A stretch of DNA of 32,335 nucleotides from Mesorhizobium sp. M7A.F.Ca.US.006.01.1.1 (GCF_003997935.1 NZ_RZQL01000048.1:1-32335); one strand, 5' to 3'; shown: positions 23,499 through 32,191, counted from the first letter of the stretch. Numbers and translations: made by a program. The notes: generated from the sequence alone by a model not told the origin.

Positions 23499-24536
23499 TC
23501 AGGCCACACGTTCGAGGAAACGATGGCGATCCCGGCGAACCAGTTGGTCCGCGATCGATTTTCGAAGGGCGGCGAGGCCCAAGTAGCGGAGATCCTCGTT
23601 GAAGTCCTCCATCCTCGGCGAGAGGACGATCGCCTCGATGCCGGCATCGGACGCCCGCTCGATCAGCTTGTCGCGGGCACCGTCACCGGCCGGATCGTTG
23701 TCGCGGATGATGTAGAGCCGGTTCAGCGTTGGCGGGAACAGGATGGCAGCGAGATGCGCCGCCGAGAGAGCTGCCGCCATCGCCATGTCGGGCAGGGCGC
23801 ATCGGAGCGAAAGCGTCGTCTCGATGCCTTCGCCCGCTGCCATGACGCTGCCGGGCGCGCCGAAGCGAACGGCGTTGCCAAGGAGGTCACCCATTGCACG
23901 TCGCGGCGTGTCGACGGGTGCCTTGCTGAGACCGTCCGGTGCAAGCCAGGTCCGGTGCGCGCCGGTCAGCCGCCCATCGAGATCGGTGACTGCAGCGATC
24001 ATCGCCGGCCAGGTTTCGGTCGGTCCATGGTCGTCAGGCCGATAGTAGCAGTGTGGATGAAACCGGAGCGATTCGGTTCCGTGCAAAGTCGTAATGCCAC
24101 GTTCACGGAGATACGTTTCCACGATGGTTCCGATGATCGGCTGCGACATGCCCACCAGACGACGGCCTGCCTCCGATGAGCCGGCTGGAGCCTGGACACT
24201 CTGGCGGACAGGAGATGCCAGACGCGCTGCCTCATGCGACTGGCCGAGAAAGGCCCGAGCTTCCTTGGCGACATCTGCGAAAGCTCTGAGTCCAAGCGCC
24301 TCGCGCACCACGTCGAGCAGATCGCCATGCTCGCCGGTAGCGGCGTCGGTCCAGCGGCCGGCCGAACCTCTTGCGGAGCCTGCAAGTCGGACGAACATGG
24401 AGCGACCAGGCGTGTTGCGCACATCGCCGACGGTCCAATAGTTCCCCTGGCGGCGGCCATTGGAGAGATAGTGCCGGCAGACCGCCTCGGCCCGGTCGGC
24501 GAGGCGGCGTGCCAGCTCATGCGGCGGTTCGCGCAT
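23499..24536 (-). CDS. Toprim-domain protein (DUF7146-like primase-related)
   Basis: The 345-residue protein has an N-terminal region resembling the DUF7146/primase-like module (HYLSNGRRQGNYWTVGDVRNTPG). A Toprim domain follows: GEGIETTLS with Glu236, and YIIRDNDPAGDG with Asp279 and Asp281. Toprim proteins of this kind are found on conjugative elements and may prime or process the incoming strand, but activity is not proven. AAGGAGG lies just before ATG 24536; an upstream TTG in frame is not needed. The T run of the terminator behind the ParB-like gene ends only 13 bases before this start, so transcription must read through that terminator or start inside the gene upstream. Confidence 0.88.
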   Translation of the reverse strand: MREPPHELARRLADRAEAVCRHYLSNGRRQGNYWTVGDVRNTPGRSMFVRLAGSARGSAGRWTDAATGEHGDLLDVVREALGLRAFADVAKEARAFLGQSHEAARLASPVRQSVQAPAGSSEAGRRLVGMSQPIIGTIVETYLRERGITTLHGTESLRFHPHCYYRPDDHGPTETWPAMIAAVTDLDGRLTGAHRTWLAPDGLSKAPVDTPRRAMGDLLGNAVRFGAPGSVMAAGEGIETTLSLRCALPDMAMAAALSAAHLAAILFPPTLNRLYIIRDNDPAGDGARDKLIERASDAGIEAIVLSPRMEDFNEDLRYLGLAALRKSIADQLVRRDRHRFLERVA

Positions 24537-24549
24537 GGTGACCTCCTTC

Positions 24550-24580
24550 AAAAAAAAAGGCCCGCCGTTGCCGGCGGGCC
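24550..24580 (-). terminator. Rho-independent terminator after the ParB-like gene
   Basis: GGCCCGCCG (24559-24567) pairs with CGGCGGGCC (24572-24580) around a 4-base loop. In the minus direction the hairpin is followed by nine T residues (24550-24558). It lies about 20 bases after the ParB-like stop and immediately before the Toprim gene's ribosome-binding site. Confidence 0.9.
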
Positions 24581-24599
24581 AGTCGTAGGGTCGAGAGGA

Positions 24600-26693
24600 C
24601 TATTCGGCAGCCATAATCGCTTCGACGCCGACGTCGTCATCATCGGCGATGCCGTCGCTATCAGCCATGGCCGTTTCGTCCGCTACCTCCGCCGTTTCCA
24701 CGACGGCCAGTTCCACAGCCGACATGTCGGCGACCGTCTCCCGGGCCGGTGTACGGAGCGGCTCGGGCAACCAGCCAGTGCCGTTAAGTAGCGTTGTCGC
24801 TTCCGTCGCCATGTCGCCCTTCTTGAGATGGGCGATCCGGTCGGCAGCGCGCTGGCCCTTCGCTTCGGCAACGGCCTGTAGGATCCGCGCCTTGGTGACG
24901 CGACCGAGGAAGGTGTCGACGGTCGGCTTCCAGCGCGGTGCCATGTCGAGATCGACGGCATGGGCCAACTGATCGGCATGGGCGAGGGCCCGCGGCCGAC
25001 GGTTCCAGGCCTCGCTGACGCCATTGACCGAGAGGCTGACGACATGCGCGAACAGAGCCGCGCGGCTGTCACTGTCCCAGTCGCCCAGCGCGTCCCAGAG
25101 GCCAGCCGAGTCCTTTGGTAAGGCCTTCGTCCAGCTCTCATGCCGGGCCCGGATCGCCTCGGCGGAGACGCTGTCGTTCAGCCCTGGCGCCTGGGCGCCG
25201 AAGCTGACGGTCTTGAGGTCCAGCTCAAGGCAGCTATCCGAGCCATAGTGGTAGAAGACCTTAAGCGTCAGGGCATGCAACGCTGCGTGGAAGGCGACAC
25301 CGGGATGCTCGCCGAGGGCGTGCCGGAGACCGAGCGTTCGATGCGCCGTCAATTCCGTCATCAGACGGTCGGAGATCGGCGAAAGACCGTCGTCTTCCTC
25401 TGGCTCCGGCACGGCGTCACTGTTGGTATTGTGGTCGCCATCGGCATCGTCGCCGACTGTCTCTTCCTTACCCGTTGCGCCATCGGACGCGTTCTGGGGT
25501 TCGGCTGGTGCTTCATCCTCGGGCCGGACATAGCCCCGATCGACGCGCAGGCAACCATCGCCAGCGATGCTGATGAAGGCGCCGGCACGGGCGATTTCCT
25601 CGGGGTCGAAGGACAGCGGCCGTTCGTCGAAGGACTCGAGTGCGGTCTCTAGTTCGCCGAGCCGCTCGTCGACCTCGTCGGGAAGCTCGTCCGCGCCTTC
25701 ATGCTCTGCGACGAGGCGGTCGAACTCGGCCTTGAGCGCGTCGCGCGTGGCTTCCTCCTCGGCCGTGAGCGGCACGAGTTCACCATGGAGCCGCCGCAGA
25801 CCATAGGTGTGCCCATAGGCAAAGTCAGGCGCGACCTCGGTCCATTTCCAGCCCTCGGCGGCAATCGCCTCGGATTCGGAGTTGAGCTTGTCGGCCACCA
25901 TCTGTTCAACGACGACGACATCCCCCAGCCAGCCACCATCGTCACCCTCGAAAAGGTCACGCAGCACCGTGCCGCCGGCTTCGACATAGGCGTCGAGGCC
26001 GATGAACTGGGCGCGCTTGTCGGAGGCACGGATGGCGCCTTCGGTCAGCATGCGCCGGATGGCATACGCCGACTTGTCGTAGGAAGCCTTCAGCCGCTCG
26101 AACACCTGCTCTTGGCGCGCGTGGTCGCCCGAGACGGTGAACGCTTCGAGTTGGGCGAGCGTCATGCCGTCTTCGGCATAGATATCGAGCAACACCGGAG
26201 AGACCGATGCGAGCTTCAGGCGCTGCTTGACCACGTTCACCGAGACGAAGAAGGTCGCAGCGATTTCCTCCTCGGCCTGACCCTTCTCGCGCAGGGTGAG
26301 AAACGCGCGGAACTGGTCGAGCGGATGCAGCGGCGCGCGCTGGACGTTCTCTGCTAGAGAGTCCTCCTCCGCAATGCCGCCCTCGCGGACGACACACGGG
26401 ACTGGCGCGGTCTTGGCCAGTCGCTTCTGCTTGACGAGCAGTTCCAGCGCCCGGAAACGCCTGCCGCCGGCCGGCACTTCGAACATGCCGGTCTCAGTGC
26501 CGTTTTCATCAAAGACAGGGCGGACGGTGAGGCCCTGAAGGATGCCACGCCGAGCGATGTCTTCGGCGAGTTCCTCGACCGAGACGCCGGCCTTGATGCG
26601 CCGGACATTGGACTGGCTCAGGACGAGCTGGTTGAAGGGGATGTCGCGCGAGGGGGACAGGGTGATGGTGGGCTTCTTCTTGGCAGTAGCCAT
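24600..26693 (-). CDS. Large ParB/Spo0J-family protein of mobile elements
   Basis: The 697-residue protein has an N-terminal ParB nuclease/CTPase-like domain: IPFNQLVLSQSNVRR (residues 18-32), AGGRRFRALELL (75-86) and ENVQRAPLHPLDQFRAF (115-131). A ParB-like helix-turn-helix follows (IAATFFVSVNVVKQRLKLA). After about residue 330 the sequence is strongly acidic with a low-complexity Glu/Asp linker, then a poorly characterised C-terminal region. It is about twice the size of chromosomal ParB. No parA partner is adjacent; the ParA at 16.1 kb has its own RHH partner. These large ParB-like proteins are common in leading regions of alphaproteobacterial elements, role unproven. Upstream sequence shares a fixed-spacing motif with the DUF932 gene. 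Confidence 0.9.
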   Translation of the reverse strand: MATAKKKPTITLSPSRDIPFNQLVLSQSNVRRIKAGVSVEELAEDIARRGILQGLTVRPVFDENGTETGMFEVPAGGRRFRALELLVKQKRLAKTAPVPCVVREGGIAEEDSLAENVQRAPLHPLDQFRAFLTLREKGQAEEEIAATFFVSVNVVKQRLKLASVSPVLLDIYAEDGMTLAQLEAFTVSGDHARQEQVFERLKASYDKSAYAIRRMLTEGAIRASDKRAQFIGLDAYVEAGGTVLRDLFEGDDGGWLGDVVVVEQMVADKLNSESEAIAAEGWKWTEVAPDFAYGHTYGLRRLHGELVPLTAEEEATRDALKAEFDRLVAEHEGADELPDEVDERLGELETALESFDERPLSFDPEEIARAGAFISIAGDGCLRVDRGYVRPEDEAPAEPQNASDGATGKEETVGDDADGDHNTNSDAVPEPEEDDGLSPISDRLMTELTAHRTLGLRHALGEHPGVAFHAALHALTLKVFYHYGSDSCLELDLKTVSFGAQAPGLNDSVSAEAIRARHESWTKALPKDSAGLWDALGDWDSDSRAALFAHVVSLSVNGVSEAWNRRPRALAHADQLAHAVDLDMAPRWKPTVDTFLGRVTKARILQAVAEAKGQRAADRIAHLKKGDMATEATTLLNGTGWLPEPLRTPARETVADMSAVELAVVETAEVADETAMADSDGIADDDDVGVEAIMAAE

Positions 26694-26742
26694 GGGATGT
26701 ACTCCGCGACGGGCGGCCGGGAACCTTCCTCAGCCTCCTGAC

Positions 26743-26788
26743 CCGTCACGAAAATCGGCGCCGCCCTCTCACTCTGAGGGACGGCGCC
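26743..26788 (-). promoter_or_regulatory. Shared upstream motif (copy 1) with hairpin, before ParB-like gene
   Basis: On the minus strand AGAGTGAGAGGGCGG (26761-26775) is followed after exactly 12 bases by TGACGG (26743-26748), 50 bases before the start. The same pair with the same spacing precedes the DUF932 gene. The motif overlaps a hairpin, GGCGCCGCCCTC (26757-26768) with GAGGG-A-CGGCGCC (26776-26788), one bulged base and a 7-base loop. Confidence 0.7.
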
Positions 26789-26857
26789 GCACATCCTGGT
26801 TTCCGGAAAGGCACGCAACCGGAGACACGGAAATCCGTATCGCCGGCTTTGCTGAAA

Positions 26858-28057
26858 TCAGGCGGCCCGGTCGAGCAGCTTCTTGGCCTTGCTCTCAAGC
26901 TCGAGCCGGGCGTCCTGGTGCGACTTGTCCCGCGCAACGGCGGTTATGCCCTGCACGAAGTCGAAGACGCTCGCGGGCTTGCGACCTTCTTCCGCGAGTA
27001 CGGTCTCGATGATCTTCGCTGTGTCCGCCCTGGAGAAGCCGCGCTGGCGGAGAAACTCCGTTCGATCGTCATCGCTGCGGGCGACGATTTTTTCGCGCGC
27101 CGCCCGGATGCCGTTGACAAAGGGCATGGGCGAGGAGTTGGCGAAACGCGTCAGCGCCGGCGCAGCCTGGTGTGCGAAGCGTGAGGCGGCATATTTGGAG
27201 TGGCGGATAGTGATCTCCTCGAAATCCTCGACGCCCCAGAGATTGCGGTTCTGGCACACGGCGCGAAGGTAGAAGCTGGCGATGCCGAGCGTTTTCGCGC
27301 CGACCTCGGAATTCCAGCAATAGAAACCCCGGAAGTAGAGATCGGGCGAGCCATCCGGCAGCCTGCCTGCTTCGATTGGGGTGAGGTCATCGACCAGGAA
27401 AAGGAACACGTCGCGATCCGAAGCATAGAGCGTGGTGGTATCCGAGGTGATGTCGACGCGGGGATTGTAGATACCGGTCGACCAGTCGAGCACGCCGGGG
27501 ATCTTCCAACGCGTGTCGCCGGTGCCATTGCCGGCGATCTGCTGCACGGCCGCAACCAGTTCGTGATCATAGATGCGCCCATAGTCTGGGCCGGTGACGG
27601 CGCGGAGCTCGACGCGCCCGTTATCGAACTCGAGCGTCTTGACCTGCTCGGCGCGGTGCGCGGTCAGGCCATATTGCAGGTTGATACCGGCGAGCGGTGC
27701 CGGAAGTTGACGCAGGTAGGTCGCCGACGCGCCCGCGATGCCGGCGAGTTGACCAAAGCTCCAATGCGTCGGAGCGACCGGCCTGTCGGCACCCGGAAGC
27801 ACAAGGGCAAGCCGCTCGGCATCGTCGCGGCTGGCTTCGACCCGGATCGCGGCGCTGTCGACGGTGCGGGTCCGGCTGCGCCCGGACCGCCCCTGCACAG
27901 AAGCCATCAACGCGGACAGCGAGAGGAAGCGCTCATCAGCCGGGCGGTTGAACCACTCCGAGGAAACACGCCCGATGCGCGCGCCGCGGCTCGCATCCAC
28001 CTTGTAGCCGCCGCCGGGTGCGTCGCGGCCGGCATCGATAGTCACTGAATTGTTCAT
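26858..28057 (-). CDS. DUF932 family protein
   Basis: From ATG 28057 (MNNSVTIDAG) the protein has 399 residues, typical of DUF932 proteins of plasmids, phages and ICEs. Visible features are RFLSLSALMASVQGRS, HWSFGQLAGIAGASATYLR, the central DITSDTTTLYASDRDVFLFLVDDL and GFYCWNSEVGAKTLGIASFYLRAVCQNRNLWG. The function is unknown; the family includes phage/plasmid proteins often annotated only by number, sometimes near anti-restriction genes. The frame is open upstream but the start is supported by GGAG and by the conserved upstream motif. It is divergent from the SRAP gene, with which it shares a 256-base control region. Confidence 0.9.
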   Translation of the reverse strand: MNNSVTIDAGRDAPGGGYKVDASRGARIGRVSSEWFNRPADERFLSLSALMASVQGRSGRSRTRTVDSAAIRVEASRDDAERLALVLPGADRPVAPTHWSFGQLAGIAGASATYLRQLPAPLAGINLQYGLTAHRAEQVKTLEFDNGRVELRAVTGPDYGRIYDHELVAAVQQIAGNGTGDTRWKIPGVLDWSTGIYNPRVDITSDTTTLYASDRDVFLFLVDDLTPIEAGRLPDGSPDLYFRGFYCWNSEVGAKTLGIASFYLRAVCQNRNLWGVEDFEEITIRHSKYAASRFAHQAAPALTRFANSSPMPFVNGIRAAREKIVARSDDDRTEFLRQRGFSRADTAKIIETVLAEEGRKPASVFDFVQGITAVARDKSHQDARLELESKAKKLLDRAA

Positions 28058-28104
28058 GGGAGTTCTCCATGACGGGCGCCGGAAGCCTCTCTCCCAGTCC
28101 TTCG

Positions 28105-28137
28105 CCGTCATTGCCCTCCAAACCGCCCTCTCACTCT
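28105..28137 (-). promoter_or_regulatory. Shared upstream motif (copy 2), before DUF932 gene
   Basis: AGAGTGAGAGGGCGG (28123-28137) and TGACGG (28105-28110), again separated by exactly 12 bases on the minus strand, lie 48 bases before the DUF932 start. The leader between motif and start also resembles that of the ParB-like gene (CGCCCGTC then GGAG). Confidence 0.7.
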
Positions 28138-28203
28138 CGCGATGCAAGACCGACGTTGAGAGGAGGGGCTCCGCGCTGTCGGCGCCGTGCCGCGTCAGGG
28201 ATG

Positions 28204-28240
28204 GAAGCCCGAAGGGTGAAGACCCGCAGAGCGGGGCTTC
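28204..28240. repeat. Hairpin-forming inverted repeat between DUF932 and SRAP genes
   Basis: GAAGCCC (28204-28210) and GGGCTTC (28234-28240) form a perfect 7-bp outer stem. Inside, CCCGC (28223-28227) and GCGGG (28231-28235) form an alternative small stem. It lies in the divergent intergenic region, 74 bases before the SRAP start. Function is unknown. Confidence 0.5.
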
Positions 28241-28313
28241 AGCGCCAGCCGAGAGCCCGGCCCGAAGGGACGCCCATCTCGACTCATTTGCGTTTCGCGA
28301 TAAAGTGCGCGGC

Positions 28314-28907
28314 ATGTGCAATGCCTACGAACAACATGTGAAATGGGTCGAATACATCCAGATGATGCAGGCACTCGAGCTTGGCGTCCCGACGCAACAG
28401 ACCGAACTCGACCTGCCGGAAAGCGACGATATCCGGATCAACGACATGGCGCCGGTGATGCGCGCTGCCGGCAACGGCATTGAATTGGTGCCAATGAATT
28501 TCAGCTTCCCACCATCCAATCCGAAGGGTGGCCCCGTCTTCAACTACCGCTCTGATGGCCGGCATTTCGACAAGAGCAACCGATGCCTCATTCCCGCATC
28601 GGCCTTCTTCGAATTCACGGGCAAGAAATATCCAAAAGCAAAGCATCGGTTCACGCTGAACGATGCGCCATTCATGGCGATCGCCGGCATTTGGCGCGAA
28701 GGCGCAGATGGCTTCAGGCCGGCCTTCGCCATGCTGACCACCGAGCCTGGTCCCGATATTGTTGCTTATCATGACCGCCAGGTCGTGGTGCTGCGCCCAA
28801 CCGACTGGGCGCACTGGATCTACCTCACGAAGACAGAAGCCGAACTGCTGCTCCCCCTACCGGAGGGCTCACTCGCGGTTGAAACCGTTCGACAGGGATC
28901 GGACTAG
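28314..28907 (+). CDS. SRAP protein (YedK/HMCES-like abasic-site sensor)
   Basis: The 197-residue protein begins Met-Cys, giving the catalytic Cys2 after removal of Met. It has the other SRAP residues: NYRSD (Asn77, Arg79), IPASAFFEF with Glu100, and a YHDRQVV segment with His153. SRAP enzymes form a stable crosslink with abasic sites in single-stranded DNA and shield them from breakage. On a conjugative element this could protect the single-stranded DNA during entry; that is inference. The frame is open far upstream, but ATG 28314 is required by the Cys2 rule. It is the first gene of the plus-strand part, divergent from DUF932. Confidence 0.93.
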   Translation: MCNAYEQHVKWVEYIQMMQALELGVPTQQTELDLPESDDIRINDMAPVMRAAGNGIELVPMNFSFPPSNPKGGPVFNYRSDGRHFDKSNRCLIPASAFFEFTGKKYPKAKHRFTLNDAPFMAIAGIWREGADGFRPAFAMLTTEPGPDIVAYHDRQVVVLRPTDWAHWIYLTKTEAELLLPLPEGSLAVETVRQGSD

Positions 28908-28926
28908 GCGGCGTGGGTAGGCCAAA

Positions 28927-28955
28927 GGCCGGAATGGAGCTCATTCCAACCGGCC
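28927..28955 (+). other. Hairpin after the SRAP gene, weak terminator candidate
   Basis: GGAATG (28931-28936) pairs with CATTCC (28942-28947), with GGCC on each outer side (28927-28930, 28952-28955). It starts 20 bases after the SRAP stop. No T run follows, so rho-independent termination is doubtful. The gap to the next gene (28908-29194) holds no other gene. Confidence 0.35.
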
Positions 28956-29088
28956 GGTTCCCCCAAAGCGGCCCTTCGACCGCACTCAAGGATCGACCGC
29001 TTGCCGCTGCCCGCGAGGCGTCAAAACTTCTTCGGCGCTCATACGCCGCAGCTTCGCTCCGGGGCGATTACCTCGAATGGGCGATCAA

Positions 29089-29118
29089 TTGGCATTCTCC
29101 AAACACGCACTGTAGTAT
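29089..29118 (+). promoter_or_regulatory. Candidate promoter of the defence gene
   Basis: TTGGCA (29089-29094) and TAGTAT (29113-29118) are 18 bases apart, matching the housekeeping consensus at five and four of six positions. A transcript starting near 29125 would have a leader of about 70 bases that contains the inverted repeats at 29165-29193. Confidence 0.4.
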
Positions 29119-29164
29119 TGGCGTGGGGGAGACGCGTCGTTTGGCGCCGCCGTAGCGCGGCTCT

Positions 29165-29193
29165 GCCCTCAAGGTTATAGTTGAGGGCCTCAA
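29165..29193 (+). promoter_or_regulatory. Inverted repeats covering the ribosome-binding site of the trlF-like gene
   Basis: GCCCTCAA (29165-29172) pairs with TTGAGGGC (29181-29188) around an 8-base loop, and TTGAGG-G-CCTCAA (29181-29193) is a second, overlapping palindrome. The GAGG ribosome-binding site lies within them, one base from the TTG start region. This could be an operator or an RNA hairpin that hides the site. Confidence 0.55.
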
Positions 29194-29194
29194 A

Positions 29195-32191
29195 TTGGAC
29201 GACAAAAAAAATCGACGCGGCTCGATCTGGCATCGCTGGGACCCCCACATCCACGCGCCAGGCACCATTCTCGCCAACAATTTCGGCCAGAATGCTTGGG
29301 AGCCCTACCTGCAAGCGATCGAGCAGTCATCGCCATGCATCCGCGCACTCGGCATCACCGACTACTACAGCTTCACTCTCTATGAGCAGGTGGTCGCTCA
29401 TAAGAACGCTGGGCGTCTGCAAGGTGTCGAGCTGATTTTCCCCAATGTCGAGATGCGCTTCGAGATGGGCACATCCTCTGATGGCGTCATCAACTTTCAT
29501 CTCCTGGTCTGTCCCGACGAGCCCGACCACCTAGAGAAACTGCAGAGCTTCATGAGGAAGCTGACCTTCGAGGCGCACGGCGAAACTTACGCTTGCGACC
29601 GCGATGAACTAATCCGATTGGGTCGCACCCATAAGCGCGACCCGAACCTCGCGCCGGAAGCCGCGCTAAGGGAGGGCACTAATCAGTTCAAAGTCAGCCG
29701 TTCCAAACTCCGGGATGCGTTCGATAAGTCGGAGTGGGCTCAACGCAACATCTTGGTTGGGGTGGCGGCTGGCGAAGGCGACGGGACTGCGGGCTTGCAG
29801 GGCGACACGTCGCTGGCGACGATGCGGAAGGAGATCGAGAAGGCAGCGCACTTCATTTTCGGTTCATCGCAGAAACTGCGCGACTTCTGGCTCGGGCTTG
29901 GTGCGGCGACCCTTGAGCAGCTCATTCTGGGGTGGGGTGGCCGCAAACCGTGCTTGCACGGTAGCGATGCCCACAGCTTGGGCAAGGTGGGCAAGCCGGA
30001 TAACGACCTCTACACCTGGATCAAGGGCGATGTGACCTTTGAGAGCCTCAGGCAGGTCGTCCTCGAGCCCAGCGCGCGTGTCTTTGTCGGTCCGACGCAT
30101 CCCATCGGGGCGCTGTCGTCCGAAGTGATTGAGCGCGTCACCGTGACAAATGCGTCGTGGTTTTCGAATGGGGCGGTTGACCTCAACGCAGGGCTGGTTG
30201 CGATCATCGGCGCACGCGGCTCGGGCAAGACGGCGCTTGCTGAGATCATCGCTGCGGGAGCGTACGCCGCCCGCCAATCCAAGGACGACGAAGCAAAGAA
30301 GTCCTTCCTTTACCGCGCCGCCAAGCTCCTCGGGTCCGAATGCTCCACGCTGAAATGGGCTCTTGGCGACGAGACCTACAGCGACCTTCGGGCCGTTGAG
30401 ACGGAGGAGGTTCTCGATGACTCCCGAGTACGCTATCTGTCCCAGCAATTCGTGGACCGACTTTGCTCCGCTGAAGGGATCACCGACGAACTGCTTACCG
30501 AGATCGAGCGGGTCGTCTTCCAAGCCCATCCCGAGGAAGACCGCATGGAGGCGGCCAACTTCGGCGAGCTGCTCTCGCTGCGCGCCGAACGCTGGCGCTC
30601 CGAACGTCAACGCCAAGAACTAGCGATTGTCCAGACTTCCAACGAGATGAATGTTGAGCGTCAGCGCAAAGACGCGCTCGAAGGCTTGAAGAAGCAGCGC
30701 GACACCGTCCAGGCAACGCTGGAGAAAGACAAGAAGGACCGGCAAGCACTCGTGAGCAGTGGGAATGCGGCCACGAAGGCCGCATCCGAAACCCTCGCAG
30801 AGGTCGATGAGGCGGCGGTCGCGCGCCGGAACCTGATTCAAGCACAGCAGCGCCGCCGTCAGACTCTGCTCGCACTGCTCGATGCCATTCGTTCCTGGAA
30901 GGAAAGCGTCCTCCCCGGCATGCTACGCGACCTCAGGGATGCCCACATTGAAGCTGGCTTGCCGGAAGCGGACTGGAAGACCTTCGAAGTCGACTTCAAG
31001 GGCGATCCCGCTGGTACGGTCAACGCAGCAATCAAGAAGCTTGAGACGAGCACGACTGGACTTCGCGGTCAGGCCCTTCCGCCACTTACCCCCGATGCTG
31101 ATATCACGATTTCTCGGCTGGCCGAGGGTGTCGCTCTTGACCAGCAAGCGCTCGGTCACCTCGACGCGGAAGTTGCCCGCCTGACGCAAGTCGTTGGTAT
31201 CGCGACGGAGAACGCCCGAACCTACAGTCGACTTACGGAGAAGATCACCCAGGGCGAAGCCAACCTCGCTAAGCTCCGGCGTTCGATAGAACTGGCCGAA
31301 GCGGCCGACGACAAGATCAAGACGCTGGCGACGCAACGCACCGAAAACTACAAGAAGGCCGTCGCTGCGATCATTGGCGAGGCCAACGAACTCGCAAGCC
31401 TGTACGAACCGCTTGGTCAGCAGATCGCTGGCCAGTCCGGTGCCCTTGGCAAGCTTACCTTCAATGTTCGCCGTACCGTAGACGTAGAGGGGTGGGCGGC
31501 CCGCGGCGAAAAGCTGCTCGACGCCCGCAAGACTGGGCCCTTCCAAGGCAAGGGTGCCCTATTAAAGGCCGTCAAAGCAAGGTTGCTGGCAATTTGGGAA
31601 TCTGGCAGCGCCGACGACATCGCATCGGCGCTTGCAAAGTTTAGAACGGACCATGACCGCGATTTTGTTGCCGAAGCGTTGGAGGACCGCTCCAATCTTG
31701 AGCGATACCGCGCATGGGCGGCAGAGCTCTCCACTTGGCTCTACAGCCTGGACCACATCCGCGTTCGCTACAGCGTTCAATACGACGGCGTGGAGATCGA
31801 ACAGCTTTCGCCTGGTACCCGCGGCATTGTCTTGCTCCTGCTGTATTTGTCCATTGATCGCAACGATGACCGACCGCTCGTGATCGATCAGCCGGAGGAA
31901 AATCTCGATCCGAAATCCGTGTACGACGAACTGGTCGAGCGGTTCCGCGAAACCAAGCTTCGCCGCCAGATTATAGTGGTGACGCACAATGCTAATCTGG
32001 TCGTGAACACCGACGCGGATCAGGTGATTGTCGCAAAGGCCGGGCGCCACCAGCCGGGTGCTCTGCCGACGATGACCTACATCGCGGGCGGCCTCGAAAA
32101 CCCTGAAATTCGGAAAGAAGTATGCGAAATCCTCGAAGGTGGAGAACCCGCTTTCCTCGACCGGGCCAAGCGGCTCCGTCTCCGCCTATAA
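29195..32191 (+). CDS. trlF: TrlF/Ppl-type protein: PHP domain fused to SMC-like ATPase, probable antiviral defence
   Basis: The 998-residue protein joins an N-terminal PHP-type metal-dependent phosphoesterase to an SMC/RecN-like ATPase. PHP motifs are DPHIH (His18, His20), GITDYYSF (Asp56) and HGSDAHSLGK (His255, Asp258, His260). The ATPase has Walker A GARGSGKT (339-346), coiled coil at about 460-560 and shorter helices near 690-760. It ends with a Walker B-like PLVIDQPEENLD (about 894-905) and an IIVVTHNANLV switch segment. This architecture is that of TrlF family ATPases and of Ppl, a single-gene system proposed as phage defence; the nucleic-acid target is not known to me. The start is TTG 29195 with GAGG upstream. 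A second gene follows after 15 bases. Confidence 0.85.
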   Translation: MDDKKNRRGSIWHRWDPHIHAPGTILANNFGQNAWEPYLQAIEQSSPCIRALGITDYYSFTLYEQVVAHKNAGRLQGVELIFPNVEMRFEMGTSSDGVINFHLLVCPDEPDHLEKLQSFMRKLTFEAHGETYACDRDELIRLGRTHKRDPNLAPEAALREGTNQFKVSRSKLRDAFDKSEWAQRNILVGVAAGEGDGTAGLQGDTSLATMRKEIEKAAHFIFGSSQKLRDFWLGLGAATLEQLILGWGGRKPCLHGSDAHSLGKVGKPDNDLYTWIKGDVTFESLRQVVLEPSARVFVGPTHPIGALSSEVIERVTVTNASWFSNGAVDLNAGLVAIIGARGSGKTALAEIIAAGAYAARQSKDDEAKKSFLYRAAKLLGSECSTLKWALGDETYSDLRAVETEEVLDDSRVRYLSQQFVDRLCSAEGITDELLTEIERVVFQAHPEEDRMEAANFGELLSLRAERWRSERQRQELAIVQTSNEMNVERQRKDALEGLKKQRDTVQATLEKDKKDRQALVSSGNAATKAASETLAEVDEAAVARRNLIQAQQRRRQTLLALLDAIRSWKESVLPGMLRDLRDAHIEAGLPEADWKTFEVDFKGDPAGTVNAAIKKLETSTTGLRGQALPPLTPDADITISRLAEGVALDQQALGHLDAEVARLTQVVGIATENARTYSRLTEKITQGEANLAKLRRSIELAEAADDKIKTLATQRTENYKKAVAAIIGEANELASLYEPLGQQIAGQSGALGKLTFNVRRTVDVEGWAARGEKLLDARKTGPFQGKGALLKAVKARLLAIWESGSADDIASALAKFRTDHDRDFVAEALEDRSNLERYRAWAAELSTWLYSLDHIRVRYSVQYDGVEIEQLSPGTRGIVLLLLYLSIDRNDDRPLVIDQPEENLDPKSVYDELVERFRETKLRRQIIVVTHNANLVVNTDADQVIVAKAGRHQPGALPTMTYIAGGLENPEIRKEVCEILEGGEPAFLDRAKRLRLRL

